Assembly (NCBI RefSeq): GCF_001421765.1
Contig: NZ_LMLA01000012.1
Span: 124,223-188,222, forward strand
Source: Sphingomonas sp. Leaf32
GTDB lineage: Bacteria; Pseudomonadota; Alphaproteobacteria; Sphingomonadales; Sphingomonadaceae
DNA length: 64,000 nucleotides
Direction of reading: 5' to 3'
In this document: positions 43,101-50,486 of the stretch, one piece after another
Numbering within the stretch: position 1 is the first letter of the stretch
Layout: each line of letters begins with the position of its first letter
Translations under genes and position numbers: made by a program
Notes under the pieces: generated by a model
What the model was told of the DNA's origin: nothing
The model's database searches: none
Seen by the model: only the letters and a program-made list of their open reading frames with translations

Positions 43101-43743
43101 CGTGGAAATCCGCCTCGGCAAAGCAACACGGATTGGTCGCCACCAGCGGCAGGTCGCGGGCATAGGCGAGGTCGAGCAGATGCGGTTCCGCCCGCTGCTC
43201 CACCGCCTCGCCGCGCCGCGCCAGTTCGATGTAAAGCCGGTCGCCGAACAGCGCCTGCAGCCGATCGGCATAGGCTAGCGCTTCGTCGTAGCGCCCGGCG
43301 GCGAACAGCCGCGCAATTGCCCCGTCGCCCGCACCGGTCAGCGCGACCAGTCCCTCGCTGCGTCCTATCAGCGCATCGATCGGCACATGCGCGGGGATTT
43401 CGACCGGACGGTCGAGATGCGCCATCGATACCAGCGCGCAGATATTGTCATACCCGCGCGCGTCCTGTGCATAGAGCGGCAGCCAGTCGATCTCCGGCTC
43501 GTGGCCCTCGACCCCGCCCGGCCGCGCGACCGCCAGCAGCGTGCCGACCACCGGCTGCACGCCCTGATCCTTGCACCCGTCCGAAAACGCCATCGCGGCG
43601 TACAGCCCGTTGCGATCGGACAGGCCGGCGGCGGGAAAGCCCAGTTTGCGCGCGGCCTTCGCGATCGCCTTCGGATCGATCGCACCCTCCAGCATGGTGA
43701 AGGACGAGAAGATACGAAGCGGTACGAACCCGGAATGCGCCAT
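40156..43743 (-). CDS. dnaE: DNA polymerase III subunit alpha
   Basis: Replicative polymerase, 1195 residues. The N-terminal PHP domain begins FVPLRIFSSFTMLEGA, where the usual metal-binding HxD/HxH residues are replaced, so PHP metal activity is probably lost. The Pol3 catalytic core has VGPGRGSGAGSAVAWAL, the catalytic Asp residues in MPDFDIDF and the thumb/fingers GRDQVAQIITFGKLKARA. A helix-hairpin-helix region, an OB fold (VGATVAALVEDARWRTS, ATGQVPVTCFDE) and a tail follow. Start at ATG 43743; the frame is open further upstream without homology. Confidence 0.96.
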   Translation of the reverse strand: MAHSGFVPLRIFSSFTMLEGAIDPKAIAKAARKLGFPAAGLSDRNGLYAAMAFSDGCKDQGVQPVVGTLLAVARPGGVEGHEPEIDWLPLYAQDARGYDNICALVSMAHLDRPVEIPAHVPIDALIGRSEGLVALTGAGDGAIARLFAAGRYDEALAYADRLQALFGDRLYIELARRGEAVEQRAEPHLLDLAYARDLPLVATNPCCFAEADFHDAHDAMLCIASSSYVASEDRQRSSPEAWLKPAKVMQEMFADLPEALANTLVVAQRCAVAAPKRKPILPSLAGDREGEALKLRVDSRAGLVDRLRKIVALEAGMVQAEVAVEAPAPWEDVPTPADTGVIPELSEAELESRFPDYFKRLDFELDVICQMGFPGYFLIVADFIKWAKDHDIPVGPGRGSGAGSAVAWALTITDLDPIKLGLLFERFLNPERVSMPDFDIDFCETRRGEVIRYVQQKYGRDQVAQIITFGKLKARAVLKDTGRVLQMSYGQVDRLAKLVPNHPTDPWTLDRAINGVSELHQQYEREADVRRLLDLAMKLEGLPRHSSTHAAGVVIGDRPLSELVPLYRDPRSDMPVTQFDMKYVEGAGLVKFDFLGLKTLSVLKFAVELLARRGIVVDLDALLWDDPATYELLKRGDTVGVFQLESEGMRRTLTAVRPTNFGDIIALVSLYRPGPMDNIPSFGARKAGREEIIYPHDLLEPILNETYGIFVYQEQVMQAAQILAGYSLGGADMLRRAMGKKVQAEMDAQRSIFVKGCAEVNGIKEAKANELFDLIDKFAGYGFNKSHAAAYALLAYQTAWLKAHHPHEFFAASMAFDYAQTDKLAIFVDDMKRLRIDCLPPCINSSDATFGVEVDGEALAVRYALSALKGVGERAMELMVEERTAKGPYQSLDDFASRVDPKLLNKRQIETLAAAGAFECVEGDRAGVHALADTLMATAQRTEANRSSGQGGLFGEASGAVETAMRVPDVHWSLTEAIAAEKDAFGFYFSAHPLDRYAHLASAHGARKIADLADTPVPEGGRVGATVAALVEDARWRTSARGKRYMMATLSDATGQVPVTCFDEGPANDLEAAGKVGGCGLFTLELDRRAGDESARATVKSLRPFDVIARDVRLRLDLTIEDVAAYPALAGLVQHERGARGEIWISVPAIDGIEARVCLGRDFRIDGELAERVGRLQGVASAAFDTVKAPLAAVG

Positions 43744-43837
43744 GGGTCTGACGTAACCATCCTGCCATGATTCGACCAGTGCGCCCAGGCGGAACCACGA
43801 CGAATCGCACCCGTTCCGGTGGAAACAGGAGGCTTCG

Positions 43838-44380
43838 ATGACCGATTTCACCCGCAACGCCCGTACCACCGGCCCCGGATGGGGCTGGACACTTGCCTAT
43901 GGCATTGTGTCGGTGCTGATCGGCATCCTCGCCTTCGCCGCGCCGTTCCCGGCGACGCTGGCGGCGACGATGATCGTCGGTTTCTTCTTTCTGGCAGGCG
44001 GGGCGGCCTCGCTGGTCGCTGCTTTTCGCAGCGGCAACGGGCGGGGCTATGCGCTGTTGTTCGGGCTGCTGTCCGTGGTCGCCGGCGGCTATATGGTGCT
44101 GGTGCCGGTCGGCGGCGCGCTGTCGCTCACGTTGCTGATGATCGTCTGGCTCGGCGCGCGCGGCATCATGGAACTGTTCATCGGCTTCCGCTTCAAGCGG
44201 TTGCGGGTGCCGATGTTGCTGCTTGGGGCGCTTAACATCGTGCTGGCGATCCTGCTCTACACCACCGTGCCGTGGTCGGCGCTGACTTTGCCGGGCTATA
44301 TTCTCGGTGCCAGCTTCCTGTTCGGCGGGATCGTCGCGATCATGGGGGCGCTGTCCGACCGGCGGGAACAGTCGGTTTAG
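43838..44380 (+). CDS. HdeD-family membrane protein
   Basis: 180-residue inner-membrane protein with six predicted helices arranged as three hairpins: GWTLAYGIVSVLIGILAF, ATMIVGFFFLAGGAASLV, LLFGLLSVVAGGYMVL, LTLLMIVWLGARGIMELF, LLGALNIVLAILLY and GYILGASFLFGGIVAIM. This matches HdeD, linked to acid resistance in enterobacteria. AGGAGG precedes ATG 43838. Divergent from dnaE. Confidence 0.85.
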   Translation: MTDFTRNARTTGPGWGWTLAYGIVSVLIGILAFAAPFPATLAATMIVGFFFLAGGAASLVAAFRSGNGRGYALLFGLLSVVAGGYMVLVPVGGALSLTLLMIVWLGARGIMELFIGFRFKRLRVPMLLLGALNIVLAILLYTTVPWSALTLPGYILGASFLFGGIVAIMGALSDRREQSV

Positions 44381-44403
44381 GGAACACACCAACCGACATA
44401 TCC

Positions 44404-44430
44404 GTCACCCCGGACTTGAGCCGGGGTGAC
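44404..44430. repeat. Short palindrome, GTCACCCCGG family, copy 4
   Basis: GTCACCCCGG (44404-44413) pairs with CCGGGGTGAC (44421-44430). It lies between the convergent hdeD and glutathione peroxidase genes, the same kind of site as copy 2. Confidence 0.85.
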
Positions 44431-44457
44431 ATGGGGAGTTGTGCTGGAGTCAGAAGC

Positions 44458-44937
44458 CTACGCCAACGCCGCCAGAACCGCGCCTTCCAGTTCCTCCGGC
44501 TTGGTCGTGGGTGCGAACCGCGTCACGCTCGCGTCGCGCCCGACCAGAAACTTGGTGAAGTTCCACTTCACCGCCTCGCTCCCCAACACCCCCGGTGCCG
44601 CCTTCTTCAGCGCGCGAAACAGCGGCGCGGCGTCCGGACCGTTCACATCGACCTTGGCGAAGACCGGAAAGCTGACGTCGTAGGTCAGCGAGCAGAATTG
44701 CGCGATTTCCGTCGCATCGCCCGGCTCCTGCCCGCTGAACTGGTTGCACGGGAAGCCCAGTACCGCAAAGCCCAGCGGGCCGAACTTGCGATGCAGCGCC
44801 TCCAGTCCGGCATATTGCGGCGTGAACCCGCATTTCGACGCGACGTTGACCACGAGCAACACCTGACCGCGATAGTCCGCCAGCGTCGCCTCGGCGCCAT
44901 CGGCGGTGCGGACGGGCAGGTCGTACAGGTCGCTCAC
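44458..44937 (-). CDS. Glutathione peroxidase family (BtuE-like) thiol peroxidase
   Basis: 159 residues; reduces peroxides with a cysteine active site. The triad is complete: Cys36 in NVASKCGFTPQY, Gln in FPCNQFSGQEP and Trp in WNFTKFLVGRD. The resolving Cys lies in FGPLGFAVLGFPC or FCSLTYD. ATG 44937 overlaps the lolD stop by four bases, so it is translated with the lipoprotein exporter genes. Confidence 0.93.
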   Translation of the reverse strand: MSDLYDLPVRTADGAEATLADYRGQVLLVVNVASKCGFTPQYAGLEALHRKFGPLGFAVLGFPCNQFSGQEPGDATEIAQFCSLTYDVSFPVFAKVDVNGPDAAPLFRALKKAAPGVLGSEAVKWNFTKFLVGRDASVTRFAPTTKPEELEGAVLAALA

Positions 44938-45608
44938 CGCAACACCCCGTCGTGGAGCCGCACCACCCGGTCCATCCGGGCGGCCAGCCGTTCATTGTGC
45001 GTCGCGACCAGCGCCGACGACCCCTGCCCGCGCACCAGCCGCAGGAATTCGGCGAACACCACGTCCGCCGTCGCCTCGTCCAGATTGCCGGTCGGCTCGT
45101 CGGCCAGCACCAGCGCCGGCCGGTTCGACAGCGCGCGCGCCACCGCGACCCGCTGCTGCTCGCCGCCCGACAACTGGCTGGGGCGATGGTGCAGCCGCTG
45201 CGACAGGCCCAACGCGCTCAGCAGCTCGGTCGCCCGCGCATCCGCTTCCGCCCGCCCGCGCCCCTGCACCAGCTGCGGCAGGACGACATTCTCGACCGCG
45301 TTGAAATCGGGCAGTAGGTGGTGGAACTGGTAGATGAAGCCCATCCGGTCGCGCCGCACTTCGGTCCGGCGATGCGCACCGGCCTTGGCGAGTTGTTCGC
45401 CGCACACCAGGATTTCGCCCTGAAACCCGCCTTCCAGCAGGCCGACCGCCTGCAACAGCGTCGACTTGCCCGATCCAGAGGGTCCCAGCAGCGCGACGAT
45501 CTCGCCGGGCGCGACGGTCAGCTCGATCCCGCGCAGCACATCGATCGTCGCTTCCCCTTGCGTGAAGCTGCGCCGCAGGTTGCGGGTTTCCAGAACCGGC
45601 TCAGTCAT
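44934..45608 (-). CDS. lolD: Lipoprotein-releasing ABC transporter ATPase LolD
   Basis: 224-residue ATPase that powers release of lipoproteins from the inner membrane to LolA. Walker A GPSGSGKSTLLQAVG, signature LSGGEQQRVAVARAL and Walker B LVLADEPTGNLDE are present. It overlaps the upstream permease gene by eight bases and the downstream peroxidase gene by four, forming one tight operon. Confidence 0.94.
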   Translation of the reverse strand: MTEPVLETRNLRRSFTQGEATIDVLRGIELTVAPGEIVALLGPSGSGKSTLLQAVGLLEGGFQGEILVCGEQLAKAGAHRRTEVRRDRMGFIYQFHHLLPDFNAVENVVLPQLVQGRGRAEADARATELLSALGLSQRLHHRPSQLSGGEQQRVAVARALSNRPALVLADEPTGNLDEATADVVFAEFLRLVRGQGSSALVATHNERLAARMDRVVRLHDGVLR

Positions 45609-46851
45609 AACGCAGCACCTGCACGGGATCGGTATTGGCCGCCTTGAACGCCGGATACAGCGTGGCGAGGAACGAGAAGAGCAGCGCGACCAGCGCGATG
45701 GTGACGATCTCGACCGGATCGACCTTCGACGGCAATTCGGTCAGGTAACGCATCGTCGGGTCCCAGATGTCGATGCCGGTCAGCGCGCCGATGCCGCCGA
45801 CGATCTGCTGCCGGAACGCCAGGAACACGAACCCTAGGATCAGCCCCGCGCCGACGCCCAGCGCACCGATGGTCGTGCCGACCGTCATGAAGATGCGCAG
45901 CAATCCGCCGCGCGTCGCCCCCATCGTCCGCAGGATCGCGATGTCGCGCGTCTTGGCGCGAACCAGCATGATGAGCGACGACAGGATGTTGAACACCGCG
46001 ATCAGGATCAGGATCGACAGCACGGTGAAGGTCACGATGCGGTCGACCGCCAGCGCCTGAAACAGTTCGCCGTTCAACTGTCGCCAGTCGACGATCTGCG
46101 CGCTGGCGACATATTTGCGGGCCAGCGGCGCGACGATCTGCTCCACCTTGTCCGGATCGGTCGTCTCCAGCTCGATGGAGCCGACCGTATCGCCGCTCAG
46201 CAACAGCGTCTGCGCATCCTCGATCGGCATGATGACGTACGCCTTGTCGAGATCGTAGACCCCGACCTCGATGATGGCGGCGATCCGATAGGGCACCTGA
46301 CGGATCATCGTGCCGAACGGGGTGGTCGGTCCCTGCGGGCTGATGATCGTGATCTCGCTGCCGACCGTCACGCCCAGCGCCTGGGCCAGCCGGCTGCCGA
46401 TCACGACATTGCCGCTGCCGGGCGTGATCGAGCGAAGCGATCCCAGCTTCACATTGTCGCGGATCGTCGGATTGTCGCGAATATCCTCAATCCGCATGCC
46501 CCGCATCAGGATGAACTCCGACCGGCCGTTATAGGTCGCGAACAACGGCTGTTCGATCAGCGGCGTGGCACTGGTCACGCCCGGCGTCCGCCGCGCTTCC
46601 GCTGCGATATTGCGCCAGTCGGGCAGCTGGTTGTTATATCCCTGGATCAACGCGTGGCCGTTTAGCCCGACGATCTTGTCGAACAGCTCGGCGCGGAACC
46701 CGTTCATGACGCTCATGACGATGACCAGCGCGGCGACGCCCAGCATAACCGCGACCAGGCTGATCGAGGCGACCAAAGCGATGAACGCCTCCCCCCGGCC
46801 GGGAAGGAGGTAGCGGCGGGCGATCATCCGCTCGTAACGCGATAACAGCAT
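45601..46851 (-). CDS. Lipoprotein-releasing ABC transporter permease (LolC/LolE type)
   Basis: 416 residues from ATG 46851. One membrane helix near the N-terminus (about 25-50, SLVAVMLGVAALVIVMSVMNGF) is followed by a large periplasmic domain and three C-terminal helices, the LolC/E FtsX-like layout. Only one permease gene is present beside lolD, as in alphaproteobacteria where a single LolF-type subunit replaces the LolC/LolE pair. Whether it forms a homodimer is inference. Confidence 0.9.
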   Translation of the reverse strand: MLLSRYERMIARRYLLPGRGEAFIALVASISLVAVMLGVAALVIVMSVMNGFRAELFDKIVGLNGHALIQGYNNQLPDWRNIAAEARRTPGVTSATPLIEQPLFATYNGRSEFILMRGMRIEDIRDNPTIRDNVKLGSLRSITPGSGNVVIGSRLAQALGVTVGSEITIISPQGPTTPFGTMIRQVPYRIAAIIEVGVYDLDKAYVIMPIEDAQTLLLSGDTVGSIELETTDPDKVEQIVAPLARKYVASAQIVDWRQLNGELFQALAVDRIVTFTVLSILILIAVFNILSSLIMLVRAKTRDIAILRTMGATRGGLLRIFMTVGTTIGALGVGAGLILGFVFLAFRQQIVGGIGALTGIDIWDPTMRYLTELPSKVDPVEIVTIALVALLFSFLATLYPAFKAANTDPVQVLRYD

Positions 46852-46973
46852 GGGGGCGGTCGATGTCCTGACACGGGGAACGCAAGTTGGCGCTGTAGGT
46901 AGGCGATGCCGCGTCCGCAATCCATGCTGTTGCCGAATCGACACATGGTTAGCAAAACCGTAGCAAACGTGTC

Positions 46974-47171
46974 GCTAGCCCGGTGACAGCGGGCGTGCGG
47001 CATCCTACGACGACCTCACGAAGCGCAGGCAACACAGGCCACGGTTCGGGGAGGCCAACCGGCTCCGCCCTGGAAGGGGGGAAGGGGCGTAGAAGCGGTG
47101 GCAACCAAGGGGGCTGACGAGCGATCGTCACGCAGGCGGCCGGGCTGGAAACAGTCCGGCCGTTTGCTGTT
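46974..47171 (+). ncRNA. Candidate structured non-coding RNA
   Basis: A GC-rich stretch without an open frame ends in an intrinsic-terminator-like hairpin followed by GTTTGCTGTTT. AGCCCGG (46977-46983) is complementary to CCGGGCT (47140-47146), so the two ends could also close a long-range helix, and the interior has several local stems. Size (about 200) would fit a 6S-like or other housekeeping RNA, but I cannot match it to a family with confidence. Confidence 0.35.
47138..47171 (+). terminator. Intrinsic terminator-like hairpin of the candidate RNA
   Basis: GGCCGGGCTG (47138-47147) pairs with CAGTCCGGCC (47152-47161), with one G-U pair and a GAAA loop, followed by GTTTGCTGTTT. No protein gene lies upstream on this strand, which is why a non-coding transcript is suspected. 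Confidence 0.6.
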
Positions 47172-47363
47172 TCAGGGCCTATCGCGCGCACATCGCAACA
47201 TCCGCAACATCCGCAACCTTCCGCTACCCTCCCCTCCTCCGCGATCGACGGTCGATACGCCCGCCGAAGCCAACTTCCGCGCGTGGCGCAACCTTCCCTG
47301 ACCCGTTTTCCTCTCCCCGATCGGTCGCCACGACCCCTCATATCGCGCAACCTTCGCCAACCG

Positions 47364-47391
47364 CTTGAAACCGCCCGACATCGAACCATAT
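47364..47391 (+). promoter_or_regulatory. RpoH (sigma-32)-like promoter of hsp20
   Basis: CTTGAA at 47364-47369 and CCATAT at 47386-47391, with 18 bases between CTTG and CCATAT. This is close to the alphaproteobacterial heat-shock consensus CTTG-N17/18-CYTATNT. The transcript would carry a leader of roughly 90 bases that could fold, but I see no clear ROSE-type pairing with the ribosome site. Confidence 0.6.
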
Positions 47392-47487
47392 CGGTTCGCG
47401 AACGATGCCTTCGGGGTCGCTCACGAACCGGCATCGCGCTTATGGATGCCGCTTTCGATCAATTCGCTTCGACGTGGAGGATTTGAC

Positions 47488-47964
47488 ATGCGTGCTTTCG
47501 ATTTCACCCCGTACCGTCGTTCGACCATCGGTTTCGACCGGTTGTTCGACCTGCTGGAAAACAACACCCGCGCCCATACGGGTGAGAATTATCCGCCCTT
47601 CAACCTCGAACGCGTCGCCGAGGATCGCTACCGCATCACGCTGGCGGTCGCGGGCTTCAAGCGCGACGAGGTGGAGATCACCGCCCAGCAGAACCTGCTC
47701 GTGGTATCGGGCCGCAAGGCCGATCAGACCGATGCGCAGAAGAGCGCGGTCCTGCACCTCGGCATCGCCAACCGCAGCTTCGAACGCCGCTTCGAACTGG
47801 CCGATTTCATCGTCGTGGAAAGCGCCGACCTGGCCGATGGCCTGCTGACCATCGAACTGCGTCGCGAAGTGCCCGATGCGATGAAGCCGCGCCGCGTGGC
47901 GATCGGCGAGGCGACCGTGTCGCCGGTCATCGCCAACGATGCAGATCAGGCGCAGGCTGCGTAA
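47488..47964 (+). CDS. Small heat shock protein, Hsp20/IbpA family
   Basis: 158-residue holdase chaperone with an alpha-crystallin domain (about 35-130): YPPFNLERVAEDRYRITLAV, AGFKRDEVEITAQQN and SFERRFELADFIVVESADL. The closing motif is GLLTIELRREVP, where the IxI-like tail motif is replaced by a longer C-terminus. GTGGAGG just upstream decides for ATG 47488 over an in-frame upstream ATG. A heat-shock promoter precedes it and a strong terminator follows. Confidence 0.93.
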   Translation: MRAFDFTPYRRSTIGFDRLFDLLENNTRAHTGENYPPFNLERVAEDRYRITLAVAGFKRDEVEITAQQNLLVVSGRKADQTDAQKSAVLHLGIANRSFERRFELADFIVVESADLADGLLTIELRREVPDAMKPRRVAIGEATVSPVIANDADQAQAA

Positions 47965-48002
47965 CCGCTACGGCGCGTTGATCCCTTTGCGTGCCATGGG
48001 CG

Positions 48003-48043
48003 GGCGCCCGAACCGATCCGGTTCGGGCGCCAGTTGCTGTTTT
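48003..48043 (+). terminator. Intrinsic terminator after hsp20
   Basis: GGCGCCCGAACC (48003-48014) pairs perfectly with GGTTCGGGCGCC (48020-48031), five-base loop, then a T-rich run ending TTGCTGTTTT. About 40 bases after the hsp20 stop. Confidence 0.88.
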
Positions 48044-48063
48044 AGGTTTGACCCATGCCAGGC

Positions 48064-48172
48064 CGTTTGTCCTGAGTAGCCACTGAGCCTGTCGAAGGGG
48101 CGTATCGAAGGACCGCAACCAGTGCTTCGATACGGGTCTTCGACAAGCTCAGCCCCTACTCAGCACGAACGG
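48064..48172. repeat. Large dispersed inverted repeat, CTGAGTAG family, copy 1
   Basis: Begins TTTGTCCTGAGTAG, contains CGTATCGAAGGACCG and CTTCGATACG, and ends CTACTCAGCACGAACGG. The two halves are imperfect reverse complements over about 110 bases. Copies 2 and 3 are at 54201-54315 and 56874-57032. It lies between the convergent hsp20 and pyrG genes. Confidence 0.85.
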
Positions 48173-48197
48173 TCTGGTCGGTTCGGTAAGGTGAGCC

Positions 48198-49847
48198 TCA
48201 AACCAGCCGCGACTGCTTCACCGCCGCCGCGATGAAGCTGGCGAACAGCGGATGCGGGTCGAACGGCTTCGACTTCAGCTCCGGGTGGAACTGCACGCCG
48301 ACGAACCACGGATGGTCGGGCCGCTCGACGATCTCCGGCAGCATCCCGTCGGGCGACATACCCGAAAACACCAGACCGCCCGATTCGAGCATCTCGCGAT
48401 AGGCGGTGTTCACTTCATAGCGATGGCGATGCCGCTCGCTGATCGTCGTCCCGCCATAGATCGATGCCACGACCGAATTTCCGGCCAGCGCCGCTTCATA
48501 GGCGCCCAGCCGCATCGTGCCGCCCAGATCACCGTCCGATTCGCGCTTCTGGATGCCTTCGGGCGACATCCATTCGGTAATCATGCCGACCACCGGCTGC
48601 TCGGTCGGGCCAAACTCGGTCGACGAGGCATCGGCGACGCCGCCGGTCGATCGCGCACCTTCGATGCAGGCCATCTGCATCCCGAAGCAGATGCCGAAAT
48701 ACGGCACCTTGCGCTCCCGCGCGAAGCGGACGCTGGCGATCTTGCCCTCCGCGCCCCGCTCGCCGAACGCGCCGGGCACCAGGATCGCGTGACACGGCTC
48801 CAGTTCGGCGGCGACCATGTCGTGCTCGCCCTCGAACAGTTCGGCGTCGATCCAGCGGATCTTGACCTTCACCCGATTGGCGATGCCGCCATGGACCAGC
48901 GCTTCGTTCAGCGACTTGTACGCATCCTGCAGCCCGACATATTTGCCGACCACGCCGATCGTCACTTCGCCTTCCGGGTTCTGCAGGCGATCCATGATGT
49001 CGCTCCAGCGCGACAGGTCGGGATTGCCCTCCGGCTCAATGCCGAACGCGCGCAGCACTTCGGCGTCCAGCCCCTCCGCATGATATTGCTCGGGCACCGC
49101 ATAGATGCTGGGCGCGTCGAGCGCAGGAATCACCGCCCCGGCCGGCACATTGCAGAACAGCGCGATCTTGGCGCGCTCGCTGGCGGGCAGCGGATGTTCG
49201 CAGCGGCAGACCAGCACGTCGGGCTGCACGCCCAGCGCCGCCAGTTCGCGCACCGAATGCTGCGTCGGCTTGGTCTTCAGCTCGCCGGCCGCCGCGATGT
49301 ACGGCACCAGCGTGACGTGGATGCTGATCGAGCGGCCACGGCCCAGCTCGTTCTTCAACTGGCGGATCGCTTCGATGAACGGCAGCGATTCGATGTCGCC
49401 GACCGTGCCGCCGATCTCGCACAGCACGAAGTCGAGGTCCTCGCCGTCGTCATCGACGGTATCGGCCTGCGCGAACGCCTTGATCGCGTCGGTGACATGG
49501 GGAACGACCTGCACCGTCGCGCCCAGATAATCGCCGCGCCGTTCGCGCTGGATGATCGTCTGGTAGATGCGGCCCGAGGTGACGTTGTCCGACTGATGCG
49601 CCGCCACGCCGGTGAAGCGTTCGTAATGGCCGAGGTCGAGGTCGGTTTCGGCCCCGTCGTCGGTCACATAGACTTCGCCATGCTGATAGGGCGACATCGT
49701 GCCCGGATCGACATTAAGATAGGGATCAAACTTGCGGATGCGGACCTTGTAGCCGCGTGCCTGCAAGAGTGCTGCGAGCGAGGCTGCCATGAGCCCCTTG
49801 CCGAGCGACGAAACCACGCCGCCGGTGATGAAGATATACCGCGCCAT
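48198..49847 (-). CDS. pyrG: CTP synthase
   Basis: Makes CTP from UTP, ATP and glutamine. The 549-residue product has the synthetase domain with ITGGVVSSLGKGLMAASLA and EIGGTVGDIESLPF, and the glutamine amidotransferase domain with nucleophile Cys in YFGICFGMQMACIEGAR and the His/Glu pair in GVQFHPELKSKP. Normal length. It follows secG on the same strand. Confidence 0.97.
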   Translation of the reverse strand: MARYIFITGGVVSSLGKGLMAASLAALLQARGYKVRIRKFDPYLNVDPGTMSPYQHGEVYVTDDGAETDLDLGHYERFTGVAAHQSDNVTSGRIYQTIIQRERRGDYLGATVQVVPHVTDAIKAFAQADTVDDDGEDLDFVLCEIGGTVGDIESLPFIEAIRQLKNELGRGRSISIHVTLVPYIAAAGELKTKPTQHSVRELAALGVQPDVLVCRCEHPLPASERAKIALFCNVPAGAVIPALDAPSIYAVPEQYHAEGLDAEVLRAFGIEPEGNPDLSRWSDIMDRLQNPEGEVTIGVVGKYVGLQDAYKSLNEALVHGGIANRVKVKIRWIDAELFEGEHDMVAAELEPCHAILVPGAFGERGAEGKIASVRFARERKVPYFGICFGMQMACIEGARSTGGVADASSTEFGPTEQPVVGMITEWMSPEGIQKRESDGDLGGTMRLGAYEAALAGNSVVASIYGGTTISERHRHRYEVNTAYREMLESGGLVFSGMSPDGMLPEIVERPDHPWFVGVQFHPELKSKPFDPHPLFASFIAAAVKQSRLV

Positions 49848-49943
49848 GGGAGATATCGCCTAGCGTCGAACGCCATCGCCGCCAAGCACAGGATTGCTCC
49901 TGTGCCCGCGAAATACGACGGACCGGTTGATGGAAAGGGGTGC

Positions 49944-50291
49944 TTAGCGCGCCAGCGGGACCGCGCCGTTGTCGGCGCCCACGGGATTGGCGGCCGGATT
50001 TGCCGGAGCGGTGGCTGCCGGCGGCGGGGTCATCGGCCGGGCAAGCGAGGTATCGATCGAACTGCCGCCCCGATTCGCGGCGATGACCGCCAGCGCGACG
50101 CTCATCGCGATGAACAGCCCCGCCAGGATCGCCGTCGCCCGCGTCAGGAAATCAGCCGCACCGCGTGCCGACATCAGGCCCGACGGGCTACCCCCGGTGG
50201 TCAGCCCGCCGCCTTCCGACTTCTGCATGAGGATCACCGTCACGAGCAGCGCGGCGATGATCGCATGAACGACGAGCAGGAAGGTGAACAT
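49944..50291 (-). CDS. secG: Preprotein translocase subunit SecG
   Basis: Inner-membrane component of SecYEG, 115 residues. Two hydrophobic helices (about 1-22 and 52-72) flank the cytoplasmic LMQKSEGGGLTTGGSPSGLMSARG loop, which is the family hallmark. The C-terminal 40 residues are a Pro/Ala-rich tail (TPPPAATAPANP), longer than in E. coli, as often in this group. Gene order secG-pyrG is typical of alphaproteobacteria. Confidence 0.95.
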   Translation of the reverse strand: MFTFLLVVHAIIAALLVTVILMQKSEGGGLTTGGSPSGLMSARGAADFLTRATAILAGLFIAMSVALAVIAANRGGSSIDTSLARPMTPPPAATAPANPAANPVGADNGAVPLAR

Positions 50292-50486
50292 GGCCGGGGA
50301 ACATTTCCGAAAGAAAGGAGTGCAGGTGTCGAAGGGCGCCACATAGGCGACGCAGCGCCCGCGATCAATGGAGCGCCAACGGTCCGTCCGTAACATTATC
50401 GTATCGACCGGGAAACCAAGCGCGCGACTGCGACGTTCATCTTTCGACCCTGCCCTACGGCCTTGTTCTGACGTTAGGTTCCCGCG

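Larger units (their letters stand above)
46852..47487. other. Long intergenic region between lolC/E and hsp20
   Basis: 636 bases with no convincing protein gene. It holds a candidate structured RNA on the plus strand (about 46974-47171) ending in a terminator-like hairpin, a short run of CGCAACATC-type repeats (about 47191-47219), and the hsp20 promoter (47364-47391). Confidence 0.7.

Noticed and set aside
40213..43278. 1021-codon open frame on the plus strand opposite dnaE
   Set aside because: Antisense shadow of a clearly conserved gene in GC-rich DNA; the translation is Arg/His/Gln-rich with no recognisable domain.
47191..47219. CGCAACATC-type tandem repeat as a CRISPR fragment
   Set aside because: Unit is only nine bases, about three copies, with no spacers; simple local repetition.
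46949..47434. 161-codon minus-strand frame in the lolC/E-hsp20 gap
   Set aside because: Low-complexity Arg/Pro-rich translation without ribosome site; it overlaps the terminator hairpin and the hsp20 promoter on the other strand.
47392..47487. ROSE-type RNA thermometer in the hsp20 leader
   Set aside because: No anti-Shine-Dalgarno segment pairing with GTGGAGG is evident; left as a question in the findings.
48252..50393. 713-codon open frame on the plus strand opposite pyrG and secG
   Set aside because: Shadow frame spanning two well-supported genes and their gap; composition is typical of antisense frames at high GC.
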